Under the pieces are notes generated by a model. That model ran no database searches and had not been told where the DNA came from. It saw only the letters and a list, made by a program, of their open reading frames with translations. The translations under genes were made by a program, and so were the position numbers. DNA of 5,161 nucleotides from an uncultured Coriobacteriaceae bacterium (GTDB lineage: Bacteria > Actinomycetota > Coriobacteriia > Coriobacteriales > Eggerthellaceae): NCBI GenBank assembly GCA_902781245.1, contig CACZIP010000165.1:1-5161 (forward strand), in the 5' to 3' direction. Shown one piece after another: positions 1 through 4,471 of this stretch. The first letter of the stretch is position 1, and each line of letters begins with the position of its first letter.

Positions 1-1
1 T

Positions 2-316
2 GATGACAGCTATTTCACATTCGCCCAGGATTTCATAAACGGGACCATCTCGTACCGCCAACTTGGAAACGCTATGCGCCTCGGCGAGCTGGGAAGGCAA
101 GTCGTCGTGAAAAGCAAGCGCGCGTTTTCACGCCTGCAATTCCTGGTCGCCCATGAGGCGCCACGCCCGGTTTGGCTACCGCGACGGGAGCGCCGCGACC
201 GCGAAGCGAGAGAACAATACTTCGACCATGAGCGCAACGCCCGGAAGAAGGGCGACTTGTTCATCACTCATATCATCGACGAGGAAATGGGGCCGCACGA
301 TGATCGCCTACGATGA
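2..316 (+). CDS. DUF3990-like protein, C-terminal fragment (5' end outside window)
   Basis: The reading frame is open from the left edge and ends at TGA 314-316, giving 104 residues of a longer protein. I recognise the ending as that of DUF3990-family proteins common in Eggerthellaceae and clostridia: a D-D-S-Y-F-T-F near the start, an N-G-T-I-S-Y-R-Q-L segment, a V-V-K-S-K-R-A-F-S segment, an arginine/glutamate-rich stretch, then a G-D-L-F-I-T-H-I-I-D-E-E block. My recollection is that this family is distantly related to ADP-ribosyltransferase folds, so an NAD-dependent toxin-like activity is possible, but the catalytic N-terminal part is not in the window and the function is inference. There is no signal peptide or membrane segment in the visible part. 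The last 17 bases overlap the start of the next gene in another frame, which implies translational coupling and one operon. The real start lies upstream of the window; the internal ATG at 74 is not it, because homologous-looking sequence continues before it. Confidence 0.8.
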   Translation, partial: DDSYFTFAQDFINGTISYRQLGNAMRLGELGRQVVVKSKRAFSRLQFLVAHEAPRPVWLPRRERRDREAREQYFDHERNARKKGDLFITHIIDEEMGPHDDRLR

Positions 317-1007
317 GACGTATCTTTCAGGCGCGCAGAAACGGCTTGGAGCCTTTCTCGACTTCGCGACATCGGGGCTCGGGCTCAATCTGACAGATGC
401 GCATGCAGCTTTTCTCGCCAGTCCCCTCTCCCGCCGCTTTGCCGCCGGCGATCCAGCGGTAGTTGCAGGTCGTTCGGGCGAGGAGCTTGCCCTCGACATT
501 CTGGGATCGGGCGAAGCAGACGGTGTTCTCACGCGGATACCACGTAAAGCCCTCTCAGCAACCACCTGGGTCCCCCGCGAAAGCGCTTCACCCGAATACT
601 GGACAGGCTGGGCACTCGCTTTCTACCAATGGGCAAGCGGATATGCTTTCGAAGCAATTGACGAGCGTGTCTGCATCGACGACATCAGATCTCTCTACAC
701 GCCTTATCACGAAATGGACGTGCGCCAGTTCTGCGACCGTCTCGACGAGTTGTGCTCCCAAGCGCATCCGCAAACGAACTTGCAGGCCAGGCGTCTTGTC
801 GCTGGCCTCAGCCAACGCCAGCTGTCCCGTGCATCGGGCGTACCTGTACGCACCTTGCAGCAATACGAGCAACGTCAGAAGAACATCAACCACGCACGCG
901 CCGATTACGTCGACGCACTTGCGCGAGCACTTGGCTGCAGCACAACCGACCTGTTCGAGCACTCCGCCCAATCGAATTGCGAGTATGCATTCATATCGCT
1001 GCGATGA
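300..1007 (+). CDS. XRE-type helix-turn-helix protein, probable partner of the DUF3990-like gene
   Basis: This encodes 235 residues starting M-I-A-Y-D-E-T-Y. Residues 1-150 form a domain I cannot assign, with an aromatic patch (E-Y-W-T-G-W-A-L-A-F-Y-Q-W) near 99-111. Residues about 160-220 form a Cro/C1-type helix-turn-helix: an A-R-R-L-V-A-G-L-S-Q-R-Q-L-S opening, the turn S-G-V-P-V-R-T-L-Q-Q-Y-E-Q, then a helical A-L-A-R-A-L-G-C ending. The protein is expected to be cytoplasmic and to bind DNA through its C-terminus. The frame is open further back to an ATG at 153, but that would overlap most of the DUF3990-like frame; the ATG at 300, 17 bases inside the preceding gene end, gives the normal coupled arrangement. 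A weak G-rich stretch (290-293) precedes it rather than a strong ribosome site, consistent with re-initiation. In a toxin-antitoxin reading it would be the antitoxin or autorepressor; that role is inferred from gene order only. Confidence 0.82.
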   Translation: MIAYDETYLSGAQKRLGAFLDFATSGLGLNLTDAHAAFLASPLSRRFAAGDPAVVAGRSGEELALDILGSGEADGVLTRIPRKALSATTWVPRESASPEYWTGWALAFYQWASGYAFEAIDERVCIDDIRSLYTPYHEMDVRQFCDRLDELCSQAHPQTNLQARRLVAGLSQRQLSRASGVPVRTLQQYEQRQKNINHARADYVDALARALGCSTTDLFEHSAQSNCEYAFISLR

Positions 1008-1022
1008 GCGCAACAGATGGTT

Positions 1023-1052
1023 AAATGAGTCGGTGCCCTGGCCCCTGACTCA
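1023..1052. repeat. Dispersed imperfect palindrome, copy 1 (30-base exact inverted match to copy 2)
   Basis: These 30 bases are the exact reverse complement of 3923-3952. The unit is itself an imperfect palindrome: TGAGTC at 1026-1031 pairs with GACTCA at 1047-1052, and a GGTGCC/GGCCCC inner stem with one mismatch and one bulge closes on a short loop. It fills most of the 54-base gap between two convergent genes (ends at 1007 and 1062). On the minus strand the hairpin is followed by TTTAA, so it may help end the kinase transcript, but there is no long U-run and an intrinsic terminator is not certain. It could equally be a REP-like mobile palindrome. Confidence 0.85.
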
Positions 1053-1061
1053 CCCAACCTG

Positions 1062-3113
1062 CTATTCCACCAGCAGCCCCTCAAGGGTTTCGAACAGCAG
1101 CTCGGGTTCGACTGGCTTTGACAAATGGGCGTTCAGCCCAGCTTGCATGCTGCGCTGCACGTCCTCGTCGAAGGCGTTGGCCGTCAAAGCGATGATCGGG
1201 ATGGTCGTGGCATCCGCCTTGTCTGAGGCCCTTATGGCCTGCGTCGCCTCCAGGCCGTCCATCTCCGGCATGCGCATATCCATCAGAATGGCGTCGTAGT
1301 AGCCTGGCTCATGGTCTTGGTACATCGCCACGGCGATCTTGCCGTTTTCCGCGTGGTCCACGTCGATTTCCCTCATGGACAGCACCATCATCATGATTTC
1401 CGCATTGATCGCAACGTCCTCGGCAAGCAGTACGCGGCGGCCCTTCAGGTTCACCGTGGGGCGATTCGACTTGGAACTCTTCTTGCGGAACGCCGTGCGG
1501 AACTCGTCCATGACCGTGCCGGCGAACAGGGGCTTGGCGGCAAAGGTGTCAACTCCGGCTTCGCGCGCCTCCCCTTCGATGTCTTCCCAGCTGTAGGAAG
1601 TGAGAATGATGATGGGCGTGTCGTTGCCCACAATCGAGCGGATCTGCTTGGTCGTTTCCACCCCGTCCATTCCCGGCATCTTCCAGTCCACGAGAATCAG
1701 GTTGAAGTCATCCCGGCGGGTATGGCGTAATCTCACCAATTCCACCGCCTCTTCGCCTGAAAGAACAGTCTCGCAGGTGATGCCCAAATGGCTCAAAACG
1801 AGTTGCGCATGGTCGCATGCGATGCGGTCGTCGTCGATGACGAGCACGCTCATCTCGTGCGGATGCAGCTCAAGCTCAGACTCGTCGCCCGCTTCGCGGT
1901 TGGCTTGCATCAGCGTGATGGTCACGATGAACGTCGTCCCCACGCCCTTTTCGCTTTCCACCACGATATGCCCGTTCATCAGCTCGACGATGCTCTTGGT
2001 GATCGGCATGCCCAATCCCGTGCTGCCGGATTTGCTGGTCGAGGAAGAATCCTCCTGGCTGAACGCATCGAAGATGCGCGGTAGGAACTCCTCGCTCATG
2101 CCAATCCCGGTGTCGCGGATGGTGAAGCGCAGCGTGGCTTGGTTGTTCAGCCTGTTCACGTCTTCGATGGTGAAGCTGACCGTGCCGCCCTCCGGCGTGA
2201 ACTTGACCGCATTGCCGAGAATGTTAATCAGCACCTGGCGAAGCTTCATGTCATCGCCGATGTAGTAGTCCTCGATATGCCCGACGTTCCGACATTCGTA
2301 GTGCAGTCCTTTGTCGTTGCATTGTCCGTTGATTATCGTATTGACCTGTTCCAGCATTTTCGCGAACGAGAATTCCTCGCTCTTGATCGTCATGCGCCCA
2401 GATTCGATACGACTCATATCCAGGATGTCGTTGATGATACCCAGCAGATGGTGAGCGGATATCCCTATCTTCTCCAGGTACTCCCGCGTCTTCTCTGAAA
2501 TCGTCGGGTCATCCAAGGCGATGTTGTTCAGGCCGATGATGGCGTTCATCGGGGTCCTGATTTCGTGGCTCATGTTGGAAAGGAACGCTGTCTTGGCCTT
2601 GTTGGCCCGGTTCGCTTGCTCCAGGGCCGCGTGCAATGACTCCTGTTGCTGCGCCAGCTTCTCCAGCATGTCTTTTCGTTCGGTGATGTCCAAGAACACG
2701 CCCACATAGGTGATTGGCGTGCCGTCCGGCCTGCGCGTGGGCTTTCCAACCGCACGGTACCAGTGGTAGCCGTCGTTCTTCGTGAGCAACTGGTATTCGA
2801 CGTCGTAGGTCTTTTTGCCGGAATAGTCGGCAATTGTATCGTTGAACTCCTTGAGGACACGCTCTTTGTCGTCTGGATGCAGCAAATCGGACCAGGATTC
2901 CAGCACGTCCGGAAAGTCTTCCTGATCTTGGTAGCCCAGCATCCGACGAAACTCGTCGCTCCAATTGACGCGGGTCATGGCCCCGGATTCGTCGAAGTCC
3001 ATGGTCCATTTCCCAGAACCGAGCATCTCGTGGATCGTGTCCAAGGATGCCGCCTCGTTCTGAAGCTCCGCGTAGAGTGCGTCAAGCTCCTTTGATTCGG
3101 TAGTGTGTGCCAT
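1062..3113 (-). CDS. Hybrid sensor histidine kinase: PAS, HisKA, HATPase, two receiver domains
   Basis: This is a 683-residue cytoplasmic signalling protein with no signal peptide or transmembrane helix. In order: an N-terminal helix; a PAS fold of the PAS_3 type at about 32-147 (L-H-P-D-D motif, ending D-I-T-E-R-K); a linker coiled coil; HisKA with the H-box S-H-E-I-R-T-P and phospho-acceptor His183; HATPase with N-box Asn301, G1 box D-T-G-I-G from Asp334, an F-box (I-F-D-A-F) and G2 box G-L-G-M. Receiver 1 (about 421-545) has acidic D-D-D, phospho-acceptor Asp476, Thr505 and Lys527. Receiver 2 (about 560-680) has E-D, Asp612, Thr644 and Lys666. All catalytic residues appear intact, so autophosphorylation and His-to-Asp transfer are expected. 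No HPt domain or DNA-binding output is fused, so a partner must lie elsewhere. The start at 3113 is chosen over an ATG at 3140 because GGAGGG lies six bases upstream. It diverges from the gene at 3283. Its signal is unknown. Confidence 0.95.
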   Translation of the reverse strand: MAHTTESKELDALYAELQNEAASLDTIHEMLGSGKWTMDFDESGAMTRVNWSDEFRRMLGYQDQEDFPDVLESWSDLLHPDDKERVLKEFNDTIADYSGKKTYDVEYQLLTKNDGYHWYRAVGKPTRRPDGTPITYVGVFLDITERKDMLEKLAQQQESLHAALEQANRANKAKTAFLSNMSHEIRTPMNAIIGLNNIALDDPTISEKTREYLEKIGISAHHLLGIINDILDMSRIESGRMTIKSEEFSFAKMLEQVNTIINGQCNDKGLHYECRNVGHIEDYYIGDDMKLRQVLINILGNAVKFTPEGGTVSFTIEDVNRLNNQATLRFTIRDTGIGMSEEFLPRIFDAFSQEDSSSTSKSGSTGLGMPITKSIVELMNGHIVVESEKGVGTTFIVTITLMQANREAGDESELELHPHEMSVLVIDDDRIACDHAQLVLSHLGITCETVLSGEEAVELVRLRHTRRDDFNLILVDWKMPGMDGVETTKQIRSIVGNDTPIIILTSYSWEDIEGEAREAGVDTFAAKPLFAGTVMDEFRTAFRKKSSKSNRPTVNLKGRRVLLAEDVAINAEIMMMVLSMREIDVDHAENGKIAVAMYQDHEPGYYDAILMDMRMPEMDGLEATQAIRASDKADATTIPIIALTANAFDEDVQRSMQAGLNAHLSKPVEPELLFETLEGLLVE

Positions 3114-3119
3114 GAAATG

Positions 3120-3125
3120 CCCTCC
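3120..3125 (-). promoter_or_regulatory. Ribosome binding site that fixes the kinase start
   Basis: On the minus strand these bases read GGAGGG, six bases before ATG 3113-3111. The alternative in-frame ATG at 3140-3138 would place this site inside the coding region and has no comparable site of its own, so the shorter protein is preferred. Confidence 0.75.
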
Positions 3126-3271
3126 GCATCGGTCTGCCAATATCGTACTGTTTGGTCGTGATTCTTGCTAGGGGGATAACGAAAAAGCTCCCATGCGAGT
3201 TGACACATTCATTCACCGCATCATCGCGCACGACTTCGAATATCATGTTCTCAGCGAGGCCACGAGGTCTG

Positions 3272-3277
3272 AAGGAG
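3272..3277 (+). promoter_or_regulatory. Ribosome binding site that favours the 3283 start
   Basis: AAGGAG is followed by five bases and then ATG 3283. The upstream in-frame ATG at 3193 has only an AGGGGG about 17 bases away, which is too distant to work well. This is the reason for choosing the shorter form of the downstream gene. Confidence 0.7.
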
Positions 3278-3282
3278 CTGCC

Positions 3283-3891
3283 ATGCGCGAACTGACGCAC
3301 GACCCGTTCTATGAGCTCATCAACAAGCAATACGACAGATGCGTCATCGACTACTGCCTCATCGCACCCGACTTCCCGTATCGCGGAATTCGATCGCACC
3401 GGGAAGCGGTGCTGTTCGCCATGCTCAAGATTATCGAGCGGTATCTCGAAGACCAGCGCGCCTCCGAAGAAAAGTTCGCGGAGGGAATCAGAGACGACTT
3501 CTTCCCCTGGAACCTCGATTTCGGGAAAGCGCGAGCGCACCAGATCGACCCGCAAGAATTCCTCTTCGTGCCGACGGTCGTGCGCACGATCAAGGGCGGC
3601 TCCGTGATCTACGACCGCAAGGACCCTGACGTCGATGCGGGCGAGCAGATACCGTACTGGTATGCCTTCCTGGAGCCTCCGCAATGGTTCGACGCCACGC
3701 CAGGCGACTTCCAGCGCGTCAACGACGCCCTCTTCCCTGAAGGGACCGACGCACTCGAGGTCTACGAGTGGACGACGGACTGGTCCAACTGCTTCGACGC
3801 GGGGCATGAGTGGTGGGGCACGGCGTGCTGGAGCATCTACGACATGCACCTGAACAGGTTCGCAGTCCTGTTCGCATCGGCGACTGATTAA
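3283..3891 (+). CDS. Hypothetical protein with tryptophan/aromatic-rich C-terminus
   Basis: I cannot assign this 202-residue protein to a named family. It is soluble, acidic and without signal peptide or membrane helices. Residues 1-65 look helical (a Y-E-L-I-N-K-Q-Y-D-R-C segment, then a longer E-A-V-L-F-A-M-L-K-I-I-E-R-Y-L-E helix). The middle contains F-F-P-W-N-L-D-F (73-80) and a likely strand region L-F-V-P-T-V-V-R-T-I (94-103). The C-terminal block at 160-187 is very aromatic, with W163, W167, W177, W178 and W183, and contains D-A-G-H-E-W-W-G. I have an impression of similar D-W-S/E-W-W-G/W-S-I-Y-D endings in hypothetical proteins of Firmicutes, without a known function. It is transcribed away from the hybrid kinase and enclosed with it by the 30-base inverted repeats, so a regulatory link is possible but unproven. 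An in-frame ATG at 3193 would add 30 residues; the AAGGAG ahead of 3283 argues against it. TAA ends the gene. Confidence 0.8.
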   Translation: MRELTHDPFYELINKQYDRCVIDYCLIAPDFPYRGIRSHREAVLFAMLKIIERYLEDQRASEEKFAEGIRDDFFPWNLDFGKARAHQIDPQEFLFVPTVVRTIKGGSVIYDRKDPDVDAGEQIPYWYAFLEPPQWFDATPGDFQRVNDALFPEGTDALEVYEWTTDWSNCFDAGHEWWGTACWSIYDMHLNRFAVLFASATD

Positions 3892-3917
3892 TATCCGCAA
3901 TCACGCGAAAATGGGTC

Positions 3918-3955
3918 GGGAATGAGTCAGGGGCCAGGGCACCGACTCATTTCCC
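3918..3955. repeat. Dispersed imperfect palindrome, copy 2, with extended hairpin
   Basis: Bases 3923-3952 are the exact reverse complement of copy 1 at 1023-1052. Here the stem is longer: GGGAATGAGTC at 3918-3928 pairs with GACTCATTTCCC at 3944-3955 with one bulged base, around the same GC-rich inner stem. It sits in the gap between two convergent genes (ends at 3891 and 3983), where a bidirectional terminator would be useful. The U-run on either side is short, so termination is an inference; a REP-like element is the alternative. Confidence 0.85.
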
Positions 3956-3982
3956 CGTCAGCCTGTTCGAATTGAAGCGCTA

Positions 3983-4291
3983 CTAGTCGGGGTCCCAGTC
4001 GTGATACCACTTGTACCCGCATTTGGAACATTTGTAGTGTTCGCGAATCTCGCCGTTATCAAGCCACTCGCTCCAATAAGGCTTTTCCCTATGCCCGCAT
4101 TTCGGGCAACAGTCAGGACCGCAGGAGCCGACATCTACATCGTCTCCGCCAGCGACAGCTACGAGCGCCTCGTCGGGCACGGGGATCTTGGCTTCTTTCG
4201 CGAGCGCCAGCAGCTCTTCGACGCTGCCGCACGCGTGGGCCTTTTCCTGCAACTCGGGGGACAGGTCTTTGATGTAGCTCTCGATGTCCAC
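3983..4291 (-). CDS. Nif11-type leader peptide protein with cysteine-rich, zinc-ribbon-like C-terminus
   Basis: With a GTG start this is 102 residues. Residues 1-49 match the Nif11-type leader pattern: an M-D-I-E-S-Y-I-K-D-L helix, E-L-Q-E-K-A-H-A-C, then S-V-E-E-L-L-A-L-A-K-E-A, closing with V-A-V-A-G-G. In the Nif11 RiPP families a double-Gly such as Gly48-Gly49 is the site cut by a C39-type peptidase/exporter. The remaining 53 residues hold Cys57, 61, 62, 65, 88 and 91, with C-P-K-C (62-65) and C-S-K-C (88-91) 22 residues apart, both followed by G-H or G-Y as in zinc ribbons. It could be a precursor of a modified peptide, or a small metal-binding protein that has kept a Nif11-type N-terminus. 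No modification enzyme or exporter is in the window. The GTG is chosen because AGGAGG lies six bases upstream, while an in-frame ATG at 4345 abuts the -10 box and lacks a ribosome site. The gene ends with TAG, 31 bases from repeat copy 2. Confidence 0.8.
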   Translation of the reverse strand: MDIESYIKDLSPELQEKAHACGSVEELLALAKEAKIPVPDEALVAVAGGDDVDVGSCGPDCCPKCGHREKPYWSEWLDNGEIREHYKCSKCGYKWYHDWDPD

Positions 4292-4297
4292 GTTCGA

Positions 4298-4303
4298 CCT
4301 CCT
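4298..4303 (-). promoter_or_regulatory. Ribosome binding site that fixes the GTG start of the Nif11-type gene
   Basis: On the minus strand these bases read AGGAGG, six bases before GTG 4291-4289. It is the strongest ribosome site in the window and would lie uselessly inside the coding region if the ATG at 4345 were used. Confidence 0.8.
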
Positions 4304-4345
4304 CTTGGTGCGGGCGGCTGATTCGGGCTTTTCGCCCTTCGTCAT

Positions 4346-4351
4346 ATTATA
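4346..4351 (-). promoter_or_regulatory. Exact TATAAT -10 box for the Nif11-type gene
   Basis: The minus strand reads TATAAT here. A CTGAAA (four of six matches to TTGACA) lies 19 bases further upstream, a slightly long spacing, so the -35 is weak. Transcription would begin near 4339 and leave an untranslated leader of about 48 bases before the GTG. The start of that leader carries a small hairpin, GGGC-GAAAA-GCCC, at 4325-4337. The placement fits a sigma-70-type promoter between the truncated uvrA-like gene and this gene. Confidence 0.5.
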
Positions 4352-4412
4352 CGTAGACGGAGGCGCAGCGTTTCAGGGAATCGAACCGTTGGGACGTGGT
4401 GCCGTCCTTCAG

Positions 4413-4428
4413 TGAGTCAGGGGCCAGG
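4413..4428. repeat. Dispersed palindrome, copy 3 (left half only)
   Basis: The 16 bases TGAGTCAGGGGCCAGG are identical to 3923-3938 and in the same orientation. The matching GACTCA arm is absent. Instead, a short GGGCC-A-GGCCC hairpin forms at 4421-4431, followed by the perfect 10-base palindrome TGTTGCAACA at 4433-4442. It lies in the 126-base non-coding gap between the uvrA-like stop at 4472 and the Nif11-type promoter. It may be a truncated copy, or a different subtype of the same repeat family. Confidence 0.65.
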
Positions 4429-4471
4429 CCCATGTTGCAACACGGACCCGGTCTCTGTTGCAGAATCACGC

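Larger units (their letters stand above)
3114..3282. promoter_or_regulatory. Divergent intergenic region between the kinase and the unknown gene
   Basis: This 169-base region must hold the promoters of both outward-facing genes if the starts at 3113 and 3283 are right. I see no convincing paired -35/-10 for either. On the minus strand a TACGAT (four of six matches to TATAAT) sits at 3142-3147 without a good -35. On the plus strand an exact TTGACA lies at 3200-3205 but has no good -10 at normal spacing, and a TATCAT at 3241-3246 has no good -35. Part of the region could instead be the first 30 codons of the downstream gene, from an ATG at 3193. Confidence 0.4.

Noticed and set aside
463..1299. 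Long plus-strand open frame of 278 codons spanning the XRE gene, the repeat and the kinase 3' end
   Set aside because: It overlaps two genes with clear domain matches, crosses the intergenic palindrome, and has a serine/threonine/alanine-rich composition typical of an out-of-frame shadow.
3200..3205. Exact TTGACA as a plus-strand -35 box
   Set aside because: No acceptable -10 occurs 16-18 bases downstream; the nearest good hexamer, TATCAT at 3241, is 35 bases away.
3193..3282. N-terminal extension of the unknown gene from ATG 3193
   Set aside because: There is no ribosome site at usable spacing, whereas AAGGAG precedes ATG 3283 by five bases. It is not fully excluded.
3082..3900. Minus-strand open frame of 272 codons opposite the unknown gene
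   Set aside because: It is antisense to a frame with a strong ribosome site, overlaps the kinase start, and is valine/arginine/glutamate-rich with no recognisable domain, as expected in high-GC antisense frames.
1016..3959. Classical composite transposon ending at the 30-base inverted repeats
   Set aside because: There is no transposase inside and no matching target-site duplication outside: the left flank GATGGTT does not match the right flank CCCCGTC.
4374..4387. Minus-strand GGTTCGATTCCCTG resembling the T-arm of a tRNA, as a possible tRNA end or attachment site
   Set aside because: The flanking bases do not form the five-base-pair T-stem, and there is no acceptor stem or anticodon arm nearby.
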